From the NCBI GenBank assembly GCA_013176395.1, contig JABMLP010000001.1, positions 620,001 through 684,000 of the forward strand: a stretch of 64,000 nucleotides of DNA, given 5' to 3'. The notes beneath the pieces are model-generated. The model worked only from the letters and a program-made list of their open reading frames with translations. It was not told where the DNA came from and did not search any database. A program made the translations under genes and the position numbers. Below, in pieces: positions 1 through 12,383 of this stretch (its first letter is position 1; every line of letters starts with the position of its first letter). This DNA comes from Venturia oleaginea (Eukaryota; Ascomycota; Dothideomycetes; Venturiales; Venturiaceae).

Positions 1-212
1 ATAGCGGACTTACTGTGAACTAACTTCAATTGGTAGGAGGGTGTTTTGGCTTGCGGTTGAAAAGGGCTCATTGAAGTTTAGCTTGTGACAATCATTCGAC
101 CAATGATGACGTACAAAACTTCAATCCGCGTGACCCTCACCGTCCCCGCTCGACTTCCAATTCGCATCGTGAGATTGCAAATTTCTTTCCAAACAAAAGT
201 TGCACGATCAAG

Positions 213-1574
213 ATGGCTTACTTGTACGACTCCGATCTTGACGCTTTCGAACTCTGGCACAAAGAACAAGCAGAAGAATCAACAACGTCGATCCTAGGAG
301 GCCCAGTCTTGCCAGCGCTCGGACATGCAACATCAGGCTCCTTGGGATCAGCAATATCAAATGTCATCACCTATCCTCTCTCTTTGGTAATAACGCGACT
401 TCAAGTCCAGTCGCAATTCGAGAACAAAAAAGATGGAAACAGCGATGCAGATTATAAGTCCATTGCCGATGCAATCCAGAAGATTTATACACAAGAAGGC
501 GGTATTTCAGCATTTTATGCCGGATGTCCTCATGATACTGCCAAATCCATGGCCGATTCCTTTCTCTTCTTTTTGGCGTATAATTTCGTTCGAAAGGGAC
601 GGCTGAACACGCGGCCCGGGACGAAGAGACTTCCTGTGCATGAGGAGATTGGAGTTGGAATGCTTGCCGGTGCTTTCTCGAGGTTCTTCACGACACCAAT
701 CCAGCAGATTGTTACGCGGAAGCAAACTGCTAGCATGATTTCCGTAAGATCTGGTGATGCTTCTGTTGCTGAGAAGCTGAGTGTTAGGGAGATTGCTGGG
801 AAAATTCTCCAGGAGAAGGGGTTGGCTGGGTTTTGGTCGGGCTATTCAGCTACGTTAGTGTTGACGTTGAACCCGGCGCTCACTTTTCTATTCCATGAGA
901 CTTTGCTACGATTGTTGGTGAAGAGAGACCAGCGAGAGAATCCGGGGTCGAGGAGAACGTTCTTGATTGCAGCGATGAGCAAGGCCTGCGCATCGTCTAT
1001 CACTTATCCTTTCTCGCTTGCAAAGTCGAGAGCACAGGTTTCGGCAAAAGCGCCTACGCAACCGAAGACGGATCCCATCACGGAGAAGGACAATCTCAGA
1101 TCAGCGACGACCAAAGCCGGAAAGAAAGTTCGACGACAGACAGTCTTCGATACCATTCTAGAGATTGCGAGGGAAGAAGGTCTTCTGGGTCTCTACCAAG
1201 GACTTGGCGGTGAGGTTCTGAAAGGCTTCTTCTCACACGGCTTGACAATGCTGCTGAAGGAACGGATCCACAAAGTCATCATCCAGCTCTATTACTTCGT
1301 ATTGAAGGCGATGCAGAAATTTCCAAGTCAAGATGAAATGGCCAAGTTAGCGAATGACAAGACGGTAGAAGCGAAAAATGTAGCAACGAGCGCAACCGAA
1401 GGAGTGGGCAATGCGGTGGAGAAGGGGAAGGAGATGTTAAAAGATGTATCGTATCAGGGACAGGAAGTTGTGGATAAGGGGATTAGTACGGTGAGCGACC
1501 TGTACCGTCGTGGCAAGGAGGCCTCCACTGATATTGTGGATGAGTACATCAATACGGGTGACGATGATGATTGA
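213..1574 (+). CDS. Mitochondrial carrier family protein, probably peroxisomal
   Basis: Single-exon gene of 453 residues. It has the three-fold repeat layout of the mitochondrial carrier family (SLC25): degenerate signature motifs YPLSLVITR near residue 54, TPIQQIVTR near 161 and YPFSLAKSR near 265 each follow a hydrophobic helix. The acidic residue usual in PxDxxK is missing from all three. That is a feature I associate with the fungal PMP47/ANT1-like peroxisomal carriers rather than inner-membrane ADP/ATP carriers; substrate is not inferable. After about residue 365 there is an unusual charged tail of roughly 85 residues, rich in Ala, Lys, Glu and Val, ending in four Asp. It looks like amphipathic LEA-type helix and is not part of the carrier fold. 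The ATG at 213 has a purine at -3 and is the first in frame. Family call firm, localisation inferred. Confidence 0.85.
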   Translation: MAYLYDSDLDAFELWHKEQAEESTTSILGGPVLPALGHATSGSLGSAISNVITYPLSLVITRLQVQSQFENKKDGNSDADYKSIADAIQKIYTQEGGISAFYAGCPHDTAKSMADSFLFFLAYNFVRKGRLNTRPGTKRLPVHEEIGVGMLAGAFSRFFTTPIQQIVTRKQTASMISVRSGDASVAEKLSVREIAGKILQEKGLAGFWSGYSATLVLTLNPALTFLFHETLLRLLVKRDQRENPGSRRTFLIAAMSKACASSITYPFSLAKSRAQVSAKAPTQPKTDPITEKDNLRSATTKAGKKVRRQTVFDTILEIAREEGLLGLYQGLGGEVLKGFFSHGLTMLLKERIHKVIIQLYYFVLKAMQKFPSQDEMAKLANDKTVEAKNVATSATEGVGNAVEKGKEMLKDVSYQGQEVVDKGISTVSDLYRRGKEASTDIVDEYINTGDDDD

Positions 1575-2312
1575 GGTTGTTGGGCTTGTTTTCGGGAGTG
1601 TGTTGGCAACAAAAATTTGCCTGATACGGGTGTGTTTCAATCCCGCTTAAGCGATACTGGGATGTTGGAATTTCTATCCCTAATCTTTTTTGATAATCTA
1701 GGAATCCAGCTGCCGAATAATAGGACTCTTAATTTGAGGATAGATATTGATCTGCGCCGTTACAAAAATTTCTCGGGTGTAAGGTACCGATTTTAGGGTA
1801 CTAGTGCCCAATAGCAAAACTCACCCCCTTCCAAGTCGTCCATATCATCATTTGACGATGACATTTAGAGTTTGACTGTTGTGTTTGGTTCGGTTCATGC
1901 ACTGGCAATGCAGCTGTGGGAGAGCCAGCTGTCACACTGCAGGGGTGAGACGTTGCTATAGTTCTAGCGCATTCCGTATCAATAAACACTGAGCCCCAAT
2001 CTATCACCATCACCTCCTCGACATCCAACCACCGCTACAGCTAACCACCAGGAACACGGAATATCCTCCAGGTGCTTGGATCGCTGCATCAAGAAGGGAC
2101 CGAAATTCTGCTTGGACCCGCGACACCATGCCTCGGGCCCAAGGTGACCGCCGACCATAAGGACACCGCGACAACAACCACACCGCCAGGACGACCACCG
2201 GACCCTCAGGATTGCCCAAACACCAACAGGACCATCTGACCAGCAGTCAACACCAAGGACATAACCGGCCACATCCCCGCGAAACTCGCATTTCTCCACC
2301 GACAAACTCAAC

Positions 2313-4312
2313 ATGCCTGAATCAGCCCGCTCGTCGCCTGCGCCGCCCAAGAACATGAGCGTGGAGGAGGAACTCGAATACTACAGATCGCAATATGAAT
2401 CCCTAGAAGCTGAGCTGAACGAGTTCCAGTCTTCAAGTCGGGAGCTCGAGGAGGCTCTTGAGAAAGATTTGGAGGCATCCGAGAAGGACCAGCGGAAACA
2501 GAGGGAGAAGATTGAAACCCTGGAATTTGAGGTAGAGGAATGGAAGGTCAGTCAATGGCGGTCGCTGAAAAAGGGCCCAGCTCGGAGACTGACGATGCAC
2601 AGGCCAAATATCGACAGCTGAAGACGGAATCGAATAATGCGCAGAACACGTTACAGAAGGAAATCACCACTTTGCGAGACGCGAATCGGACATATCAACT
2701 CAAGTTGCGGGACAAGGAGGTTGAGAATGACGATTTCGAGAGACAGGCACGACACAAAGACTCGTCTATTGACGATCTCGAGTCAAAATACAATGTTTCA
2801 ATCGAGAGAGGTGTCCTGCTCGAGGAAGAGATCAGAAGGAGTGAGCAGGAGCGCGAGGACTTGCGAATAGAGACGCAGCGTCAGCGCGACGACCTTGCGA
2901 ATCTCCAGATCGAGGCAGAAATCACGCAGAGAAGGTTGCAAGAAGCAGAAGCTACAATTGAACGACTGCACACCCGAAAACCGACCCCCTTGGACACGGG
3001 AAGTCTACGTCCACGATCGCCTGCCTCCGAAGGCTCGACATCAGCTACCACAGTATCTTCACCGACCATCTCCACCCCTCCACCTGGACCAAAATCAAGC
3101 GCGTCGACAGTGCAAACCACACCTCCCTCTCCTCCACTCTCTGATGCATCTGCTAAAGCTCGTAGAGTTTTCATCACGCCAGCCAAACAGCGCGCCGCTG
3201 AGCCCAGCCAAACACCAATGGGCGCTCCGCCAGCAAGAGCAGGACAATCAACAATTCGTCCTCCGCGACACTCGCGTGGAGGCTCGGTGGCCACCACGCT
3301 CAGCTCGTCTACAAGAGGAAAACGACCTTCGTTCTCCGCTCCCACTCCAGCCAGCAAGCCTATGCCACGATTTTCCTCCCGACCTAGCATTTCGAACAAG
3401 GACAGGCCACCACCTCGCACAGACTCGCTATACCATATGCGCGATCTCAAGTCTAAGGCTGCGAAACTTGGAGAGAGGGTGCACCGCATGCATTCGAAGC
3501 TCCCTGCACCCACAACGACTCCACCAAGAGCGTCACCGCGAAGCGTCACCATGGGCAGTGTCATGCCATCTTCGATCACGATGCGAAGCAGTCGCAAACG
3601 TTCCAGTCATAGTACAGCGGCTAGCACAGATCAACCTGTGAGTAGACTGAGCTTCGGCATGAGCACACGTGGATCTGGACTGCCTACCGATAGTCGCCCA
3701 AGCAGCAGAGCGAGTGGCGTTTCCGGCATGAACAGACCATCAAGCCGAACTTCTCTCGCAAGACCACCAAGCCGAACTTCTCTCGTAAGACCACCAAGCC
3801 AAAATGGCATCGCCAGACCTTCCAGTCGAACCAGCAATGTTGCCCGACCGCCCAGTCGAACGAGCACGGGTATTCCCACATCAGGACTTTCATTATCTTC
3901 ATCACAACTTGGTTACTATCCACATCCAGAAAGTTTGAGGAGACCGCGAAGTTCAGTGAGCGGATCATTTGCTATACCTGGAGGTGAATCTCGATCCGGA
4001 ACTCCTGGGCCGAGATGTGGAACTCCTGGCCCGCGTATGGGTCATGGACATTCGCAGTCTGTGAGCGGAATGCATTCTTTTGCCAGTGCTTCAACGTCTG
4101 TGACTTCGGACGAAGAAGGAAGTCTTATCACGCCTGTTGCGCGAAGGACGACTGTAGATAAGGGCCTCAGTGCTATTCCTCTGCCCAGTGGCTTGCCTAG
4201 GAGACAAAGTGGCCCGCCACAACGACAGAGCGGTCAAGAAGGAGGAAGTGGTGACATGCTCCCGCCTGCTTTGAGGAATCGCAAATTGAGTGAAGTTGGG
4301 GAGACCTTTTAA
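2313..4312 (+). CDS. NDE1: Nuclear distribution protein NudE homologue
   Basis: Two exons, 2313-2546 and 2603-4312, with a 56-nt phase-0 intron; 647 residues. NudE binds LIS1 and dynein and is needed for nuclear migration in hyphae. The N-terminal third is a long coiled coil: the first exon has the NudE start (SVEEELEYYRSQYESLEAEL) and the second continues in register with SNNAQNTLQKEITTLRD and DFERQARHKDSSIDDLESKY, the core matched by fungal NudE/RO11. The rest is a disordered Ser/Pro/Arg-rich region containing near-perfect 27-nt tandem repeats at 3734-3800. Splice sites are GTCAGT and CACAG. The 5' leader of about 300 nt upstream is free of obvious genes. Confident on family. Confidence 0.92.
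3734..3800 (+). repeat. 27-nt tandem repeat inside NudE tail
   Basis: Two complete units at 3734-3760 and 3761-3787 differ at two positions and are followed by a partial third to 3800. Each full unit encodes a nine-residue RPxSRTSLA/V-type motif. Looser copies of the same RPPSRTS theme continue to about 3870. The unit length is a multiple of three, so copy number can vary without breaking the frame. Confidence 0.85.
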
Positions 4313-7300
4313 GATACCACTTTTTTTTTGTCTTCAATGCTCCTTTCTCTGGAAGGATGGAAAGGTGTTTATATGGATGGAGTTTTGTCGTAAGAGGATG
4401 CCTTTGATGTGGGATTCGTTCGGAGCATGGCATGGGATGGCGCGCACTTTATTTGGCTTTGATGGGACTGGTGTCCCTTGACTTCCTTTTTCCAAACTTT
4501 TGGACATATTTCTCGAGACTGATTTTGATATCTGGTGGATATAGGTGCCCCCTTTGGCTTTTTATAGGCTAGTACATGCGCAGACGCGCGAGATAATTTC
4601 ATTTGTCTTTGATACCCACTCTTTGTGCTGCTAGGGTTCAGATCTATCGTGAATGTGTATCTGTTGCTAACAATCACGATTTATGACGACCTCGGGGCTA
4701 GCAGATCGTACGAAACTGCGAAATTATGACATGTTTACTGACGCAGACATCCGTTCCAATGAGCGGCCAGCGTGGCGTTTAACTGGTGTGATTCAGGTAT
4801 CGTATTACCATCACCTGCAGGTTCATAGCAATTTTTATTCACATGGCTCGGTCCTGCATTCCCCTCTGTCACACAATCAAGACGATCGAGCCCCTATACG
4901 TCCCGCTTTCAGCCTCTCCACGCACCCATGCTGTGCGACATTTGCGAATAGGCAATCCACTGGTTTCTCCTCACGTCGCGACCGCTTGCCGTATTTGAGG
5001 ACGCAGTCAAAACATGGTCTACGTCCATTGATATAGCCTGAGCGGAAGCCAACCACGATAAGGCGATGGTGATGGACGAGAATTCCATGGCGAGCTGGTT
5101 TAAGGTAGGGGAGTGACTGGATAGTGTTTCTATAGTGAGCGACGAGCGAAGAGAGGCGAAACGAAGAAATTAGTGATTCCGGTGACGGATGGATAAGGTT
5201 GTGATTTGGAACTTTTGTGTTTTGGAGGTGATGTGGGGGGTTGTCGTTTTATTCGGTATGTTTTGGTGGAATGGGGTTGATATTTATTCGTGGTTGTAAG
5301 TTTGGCCCAGCGAGACTTTGTTGTGGAAGCCGTGTTGAAAGGCCCATGCTGCTTGAATGGACTTGTGTGTTTTTCTGCTTGGCAATTACGATTTTTTGAG
5401 ATTTCAGCATGGTCGGAGAACCCGGGGTGGACAGATGTTAGTAACTGAAGGTTTGTAGAGTCGTGACATGTGTTTCTTTCATGGGATATTGTGGAAATAT
5501 TGTACCGTGACTTAAAATGGTTCGATGAGGCTAGAGCCTACTGTATACGAAGATAGGCACAACAACCCGTTTCCAGCTGCAGGCTGAGGAGACTTTCGGA
5601 TGGATAATATTATCAACATCACGCATGGTGGGACAAATACATCGTCGAACAGTCCTTGCTGGTTCGCTACGTAATCATCAGGCGCAACACTCTGCTTCAA
5701 TCTGATCTCTCGCCAAAACCACGTCTTGCCCATACCAGAACTCGTCGCATTGTCAGCGCTTGATTGAATGATTCGAGTTGGACGCAGGCCACATTTTGGA
5801 TCTGGAGTTTCAAGCACGATGGTTCTGTTTTGGTAAGCTTTTCTTGCGTCAATATGTACAATACAAATGTTGTATCGTACCTGTGCTTACAATGTGCAGA
5901 CACTATTCCTTTATGTGTGCCTTGGCACTCTGTCTGGATGTAGAAACCGTTGACTTTCCCCGAAGCTATGTTTAAATCAGTAAATGCCAGGAATCCATGG
6001 GCCATGTCATCATACAAGTTGAAAGTGTAGAGACAACCTTGTCACTCACCCAAAGTGTCTGGTCGTACTTCTTCCTCTCGGTGTTGTATTTTACTGCTCC
6101 AATTAGTCCATGCTATTCTCTTCCATATTTTGATACTTACTCTTCATTTTCAAAGCACCTTTTCCGTCCAATGGCGCTTGTATACCAGTAATTTGCTGCA
6201 TATTATGCAACGTACTCGTAAAAAGACACCACTGGTTGGCCGCACTGTTCCAACACCCACTACTCAATTCTCCAGGTCAGCGTTTTTTGCCTCCTTCCAA
6301 CATTTTGGACGTTCTACCTCGTGTATGGGACTTCGTTCGAAGTGACAATGATGGGTTGGATTAGATCACCATTACTCATGTCAAGCCCCGGCCATATCGC
6401 CAACCTGCGCTGTGAAGGACTTGACGGTGCGCCGGGTATCAGAGTGGTCTCGAACGATGTGATGATAGCATTGTTGCCCGGGTATTTTCGTATGCCAAAG
6501 GAAGGGCTGAAGAGGGTGTGAAGATTGCGCAATAACACTAGTTGTGAGGACAAGATGCACAACAAGGCGGAAAATCATCCTGTGGATAAAATCACCTGTG
6601 GTGTCAGAACACCCGACATTGACGTGAAGTTTTGAAAAGTCCAGTCTGCCCAAGAGACAAGATCGATATTATTCCGTGAAAGGGCAATCTTAGCGAAGCC
6701 AGATGACAAGGTCATATGTATAAGGTGAAACCACCTCTCAAAGAGCATATCTACATGTTGAAGGAATTGGAACGAGGTCGAACAGTTCTCAACGGAAAGA
6801 TTCAGCAGACCACCGCGGTGATTCGTGAAGGCGAGGGCGAGCTGCTGTGCCGCTCCAGGACACTTTTCCTCTTAGCCTAGGAATCTATCCCGCATTCTGG
6901 GCAATTGAGATTAAGGTAGGTAACGTTCCATGTTCAAAGCATCGCGATGGTGGTTGATGTGGTGAGTGATATATTAACAAAATACTGCCTTCACGCGTTT
7001 CTGGCTGATTGTTGAGCGGAAGTTGTGCTGTCACTCGTCGCTAGAAAGAGCCTTAATTATACATTTGATACTTCTGAGCAGGCAATAAGAAATAGATGCC
7101 AGCATTTCCGTATTGACCAAGTTAGATGTTGAAGTGTAGGAAGAAGGGTGTTTTGACGACGGAGTATCTCATCACGGGTCAACAGGCTGGTTTGGGCCTA
7201 GCGCGGATTGATATAATGCTGGCGTCAAACTCAACTTCCATCATCGATTGGCCTTCTCTCTTCATCGCCAACTCATATCATCTCTGTTTAATCATGCCGG

Positions 7301-7390
7301 AACGTGAAGCAACAGCCGGATATGTGACCTTGCCCGCGCCAAAACATCATCCTTCCGAGATATTTCTCCTCTCCAAAACCAATTGATCCA
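4313..7390. other. Long intergenic stretch without a supported gene
   Basis: About 3 kb. It starts with the NudE 3' flank, including a T-tract at 4320-4329. I translated both strands and found only short frames with no recognisable domain and no consistent splice chain. The TG-rich part at 5030-5500 looks like spacer. The part next to the hydrolase remnant (6.7-7.4 kb) may be further decayed coding sequence, but I could not align it to anything. Confidence 0.5.
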
Positions 7391-7610
7391 AATCTCGACT
7401 TTGCCTGCGAGAGCTGGGGATATGAAAGACCTGCCGCCGACGTATGCTGATGATGGAAGTTTAGATATCTTTGCTGTGGAAACTGAGGTGTTTGCTAAGA
7501 GCTTGAGGGAGGCGGGAGTGGATATTGAGTGGCACCTGTACGAGGGTGTGCCTCATGGCTTCGAGTTTCGTGGGCGACAATCACAGATCGTTCTCCCTAT
7601 GAGCGGTGCT
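7391..7610 (+). pseudogene. Alpha/beta-hydrolase (hydrolase_3 type) C-terminal remnant
   Basis: A stretch of about 65 codons reads like the C-terminal end of fold-3 alpha/beta hydrolases (the steryl acetyl hydrolase/lipase-esterase group). It contains GDMKDLPPTYADDGSLDIF, then a helix with ESLREAGV-like spacing, and EWHLYEGVPHGFEF, where the Asp of SLDIF and the His of PHGF sit where the catalytic Asp and His are expected. The upstream HGGG and GxSAGG elements are absent from all frames of the preceding kilobase, and there is no credible start. I read it as the decayed 3' end of a former gene. Confidence 0.6.
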
Positions 7611-8038
7611 CAACATGGATTCAAGCAATCTGCTTTAATCTGCCACTTCCGCGATATGCACTTTAAGAACGTTGAAATATCCCAATCTACTATCACATTG
7701 GTTACAAGGGCTTCCTATCAGCACAGAATAGTTATAAAGCTCATTGAAAAAGGTCTCCTGAAAGTAAGCCAAAGGGGTATCTAATACTGCACAAAGTGCA
7801 AAGCACAGACAGAACAAATGCACCAAGAAGGGGGATATCAGAAAGCACCGAGAACAAAAAGTATCGTGAATTGTAGAAAAGAAAAGAAAAAGCGCGGGAA
7901 CTGTCGACAGACTCAATCTGTTTGATGAGCGCTAACGATAGGAGTGCGAAAATTTCCTGGCAAGAAAGGCCGGGAATGTTGCCAGAAATTTTGGAAGCTC
8001 GATCCGAAAGGGATGAGCTGAAGGCAAATTCATGAAGT

Positions 8039-11000
8039 CTAAGATGCAGCCTCAGGCTCAGGCCCAGGCTTTCCTGAAGAAAACGGGATGTGGCCGGTAC
8101 TTGTGAACACAGGAGGCTTCGGATTGGTCTGGGCGGGGCCGGCCGTAGGACTGATCTCTTCTTCGATTGGCGACGACTTGAAGTTGCTTGGTGGACCAGC
8201 ATAAGGTGTTGTCCAGGTGATGTCCTGTGTTTGTAGGACAATTTGAGGCTGGGGCTGGAAGCTCAGAGGGTCGTGCGAGAAGCCAGAAGACATGTGAGGA
8301 TCTGGCGCATCTGTTTGGTTCGCTTCCTGCTGGGGTAACGCTGCTTGAGGAGGTGTGGTCAAACCATTATCTCTGGTTGGACTAAGCCTAGGTGGCGGAG
8401 GCATCTCAGACGCAGGACCAGCAATCGATTCGGATGTGCTGTTCGTTGTGGCAGGGGGGCTAACCTTGGTCTTCGTAGCAGGCTTCTTGGGGGCAACAAC
8501 TTTGGAGGCTCTTACAATTGGCGGCTTTCGGACTGCCGCCGCAGGCTTTTGCTGTCTTGATGCATATTCGGTCTCTGATGGCACGTTTATTTTTAGTCGT
8601 TGGGGGCCTGCAGTAGTGTTGGCAACATTTTCGTTGCCATTGGCTTTGAGAACGTCAAAACTTGCTGTTGCCGGACTAATCTTGGCCTGCTGAAAACGTT
8701 GAGTAAGATTCTGAATACTTGAGCCTCCACTGGTGGCCTTCCTGCTCTCGGGGACAGCAGGGGGCTTCATAGCACGCGCCTTTTTGTTCGTCACGCCCGC
8801 TGCAGGACGAGCTGATATCGTACTTGCCGTAGTCGTCGTCTGAGAGCCGATGCTCGATTTTCGTCGTTGTATGAGCAATCGATCATTAGGATCACGTGAC
8901 GCAGCAACAGGGGTATCGGTAGCGATGGTTTGCCGACGGTTACTACTACCGGTATCAATGACAGGGGCCTTGCTTCGTTCTCTAAGCTGCCTCCCACTCG
9001 GTGCCGGGGGTGCAGCCGCCAAGCCACTTGTCGAAGGTCTCTCTTTCTTGATCTTGGGCTGTGCCAACTCGGCTGCAGTATGGCTGGCGATAGAGCGTTC
9101 AGAGGGTATGAGAAGCTTAGACAATTCGTGAGAAGCGGTAGCCCAATCAACGGCCGGTGGGGGAGGGGTTGGTGCCCGCGACGGACTAGTGGACGTGAAA
9201 CGGAGACTGAGCACCATCATTAGCCTTTTCTTTTAGAAGAGTGTCAAATGGATATCGAGAGCGATAAATTTCTGGCAATCCTGGGAATATGGATTTCCAG
9301 TAATATTGCACACTCGAACTCGAAATTGCAAGTCGATATCGAATTGGTACTTACGAGCCAGATGCAACCCGACGCAGCTGTAACGGATCAACGACCTTCA
9401 TTGTTGATGCATGAGTCGGAGAAGAATACGCGCCAGCTCGCGGCTTTTTCGAGGCGATAACCTCTGGCACGGCCGATGGATTCAGCAGTCGAACCAAAGC
9501 ATCAAGATTCTGTGACAACCACCATTCTGAGTTGTATCGTAATGGTGTTTGGATAGTACTTTCTAGTGCTGTGCCTGTGATTGGCAACCCGCTCCGTCCC
9601 ATAGTCATATTGGCCATCTGAGATACGAGTTCATCGTCTTTGCTTGAACTGGCGGAAACATTGTGGCCATGACACAACCCAGATACATGGCTCAGTACGC
9701 CGCTGATCAGCGCTTTGTCACTATATCCTCCTTCGAGAACACTTATGACTCGGCCGTCGACAGAAGTGCCTTGTTCCTGTAACACAGTTAGCTTGTTTCG
9801 ATTGAAGCTTTCTGTTTACAAATCGAGTGTGCAAAATTTCAGGCTACACCATTTCTGAACTTCGCCAGGAGCTTTTTGCCAATCGAAAAGATATGAGCAA
9901 TCTCGACAAAAGACCCTGTGCGCAAAACTTCTGGAAAGATTCTTTTCCAACATTGTCAGGATTTTGGCGCAATCGATCTCGGATTGGGGGATCGCTTATA
10001 AATCAATACTTACGTTCGCCAAAGCAACGACATCACGAGTGAACCTCGCATAAAAGTCGGTCGGCACGTTGCCGGCATGGCGCTGCATGTTCGGAGTTTC
10101 ATGCTCGGATGCATCGAACCCAGCAGAAATGAAAATGGCTGCTCGCGGTCGAATATGATTCGCATTAGTGGCAGTCCGTAGACGATTGGTGTGGTGCCGG
10201 AGAAACGATCGAGCCTTTGTGATGATGGCCAGGTATTTGTTCTCGTACAAGTCCCAAAACTCAGCTTCATCCTTCCAAGACTCCAAGTGCACGTTCCAAA
10301 TGGATTGGTTGTGAGCATTTTCAATGCATAGACTGGCATTCTGTATTTTTGAGGTCTCGCCGTTCTCACAGGGGTAAGAATTGATATCGTGGATGCTGAA
10401 GTAACCAATCGAGGTCTTTGACGAGTTTGGCTTGTTTTTTGGCATGTTCAGGACCTTCTCGTTGTGATCCCAAGCAATCGACTGGGATCCATCTCCATGA
10501 TGTAAGTCAAAATCGATGATAGCAGCATGGGTCAGACCATGCTCTCGAACAGCATGTTGAATTCCTACATGGACATTGTTGAGCCAGCAGAAGCCGGAAG
10601 GTAGATCTGAAGAGCAATGGTGCCCAGGAGGCCGAACACAAACGAAGGCTTGCGAGGGACCGTGGCCACTCGCTGTTCCTTCAAATACTGTATCGACCGC
10701 CTCGCAAACGCCACCAAGGGCACCCTCAAAGGCAGCAAGGGACTCGTGGGAGAGAAAAAGATCACCACTGTGTAGATGAGGCTTGTTCTTCTGGGTGAGA
10801 TCTGGCGGGCGCTCAGTCTCTTTGCCTATGGTCACACGTGTTAGTCAATTCTGCGCCCCTTTATTCGGCATCTCATTCATTATGACAACTCTCAAAACGA
10901 GATCGATATCGATAGATTTCTGGCAAGATTGGTTGTTCAGATCGCCAGAAATTTGTCAATATCGGTACAAGAGTAAGCAATTCCGTTTCCAGAGCAGAGT

Positions 11001-11867
11001 TGCAGCCAGGGTGAAGGGACAATTTTACCTGTTGTGGCTAGCTTTTGGCCTGCAGTATCGCACATCACCTTCAATTCATCCATCCATTTCGTGCCATGAA
11101 CACGCGTCACAGCGGGAGAATTGAGAGGCATAGTCCGCGAGGTCTTTTGAATTCTGAACGGTAGGCTACTGGGCAGCTGCCGCCTAGGATCTGGTTCGTA
11201 CTGGCCACCCTCGTGCCTCTCTCCCAAACGAACATATGCAGCAGAGATACCCATTACACTGGCTTGTATTCGTTCAGGGCGCTCATATATCAAGCCTAGC
11301 ATTCCCTTGTTCGTTTTCGGGCGAGCAAAACGATGTCCATAGCAGGCATCGTGTAGGATAACGACGGTATTGACAGAGGCCTCGTTGGTCGCGTGGCGCT
11401 CCAACTCTTGCTTGAAGTAGTCTTCAGCCACAGTGTTTGCAGTCATGACAGGTTCCTCGATAGATGGCGCGAGAGGAGAAGAGGTATGGTGGGACGATAA
11501 TCGTCTATTACCCAGGCTTACACTATAAGTATGTATTAGCCTTCGCTTTTCGGGGCACAACTCGCTGGAGAATTTACCTATCGCCTCGGAGAGAACTAGT
11601 AGAGGTCTTGCGCAAGAGTGTAGCGGGTGAAGTCGATCGCCTATCCAAGCTGACAGAACTCGAGGCTCGACGTAGACCGGGCGATGGCCGCGGGGAGGAA
11701 AGAGTTCGTTGTGTGTCGGCGCGTGGAGATGTTGCTGGGGACGTTGGAAGAGAGCCGGCCCTTTTGGGATCCTTTACAGAGAGTCGCTGTAGGGACTGCG
11801 ATAATGCGACAGCATGCGATTTGCTATTGGTGCTGTTTGCAGCTGGTGGGTTCTTTGGGAACGACAT
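8039..11867 (-). CDS. HOS3: Hos3-type histone deacetylase
   Basis: Five exons, read downwards: 11867-11578, 11522-11029, 10825-10014, 9776-9355 and 9206-8039; all phases agree and give 1061 residues. It is a zinc-dependent class II-like deacetylase of the fungal Hos3/HosB group. The metal and catalytic residues are present: the His pair in RPPGHH (about 330-331), the DxH of IIDFDLHHGDG (about 368-370), the Asp of SAGFDASEHE (about 499), and a GGY near the start of exon 4 (SVLEGGYSD). The N-terminal 95 residues and the last 390 are Ser/Pro/Thr/Ala-rich and probably disordered. Intron 1 is 55 nt, but introns 2, 3 and 4 are 203, 237 and 148 nt; 2 and 4 contain the hairpin repeat described separately. 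Start: first ATG of exon 1. Confidence 0.93.
9251..9343. repeat. Hairpin element copy in Hos3 intron 4
   Basis: Left arm GATATCGAGAGCGATAAATT followed by TCTGGCAA; right arm ends in TTGCAAGTCGATATCGA. It lies inside the 148-nt intron 9354-9207; removing the element would leave an intron of ordinary length, about 55 nt. Confidence 0.75.
10901..10966. repeat. Hairpin element copy in Hos3 intron 2
   Basis: Left arm GATCGATATCGATAGATTTC then TGGCAA, a 13-15 nt loop region, and right arm TCGCCAGAAATTTGTCAATA. This is one of the best-conserved copies. It sits in the middle of the 203-nt intron 11028-10826. Confidence 0.85.
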
Positions 11868-12383
11868 GATTTCTTTGACGGGCGCCGGAATCTCTTGGTG
11901 GGACCGCGTTTGTTTATCAACACTGCGCGGCGTATGTTGATATCAATGTTGTCGCGAATTCTCATTGAGATTGAGTGTTGGAAGGTTTCCCCTGACAAAA
12001 GTACGCGACGAGATTTACGCGCGCCACAAAAAATAAAAAGTGGACGGGCTTATGGAGACAAGAAATATCGATAGCGATCCAATATCTTATTTCCATGAGC
12101 GAATGTGGTAAATTCCTGGCGAAATACCTCCAACAATGTCCAGAAACTTATCGAGTACTCGAGGTAGTAGGCAAGGCAAGACGCGATACATAGAATATTC
12201 AGGTTCCCGCGAATCATGGATAAAGTCAGGGCAAGCAAGGCTGCATAAAACGACATTTCTCTGCCTGAGCTTATTCTCACTCTATCCTTGACACCTACGC
12301 CTACACAATCATCAACGCCCTTCGCCATCTTTACCAACGCAACCAAACAAGCTATTTCCCCTTTCGAGAATATATATCTGCAT
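11868..12383. other. Intergenic, contains a diverged hairpin copy
   Basis: Upstream flank of the Hos3-like gene. No coding frame is supported. The only structure I see is the hairpin element at about 12105-12155. Confidence 0.5.
12105..12155. repeat. Diverged hairpin element copy
   Basis: Arms GGTAAATTCCTGGCGAAAT and TGTCCAGAAACTTATCGAG face each other. A further ATATCGATAGCGAT lies 40 nt to the left. Intergenic, in the Hos3 upstream region. Confidence 0.6.

Noticed and set aside
4683..5036. Open plus frame of 117 codons
   Set aside because: Composition is not protein-like, no domain, no upstream context for a gene; treated as chance.
9207..9354. Claim that the hairpin elements created these introns (true introners)
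   Set aside because: Residual sequence after removing the hairpin still looks like a complete short intron, and about half the copies are intergenic; insertion into existing introns is at least as likely.
9777..10013. Hos3 intron 3 as another hairpin-element copy
   Set aside because: The 237-nt intron has scattered similar words (TTCGCCAGGAG, GATATGAGC) but no convincing facing arms; not counted.
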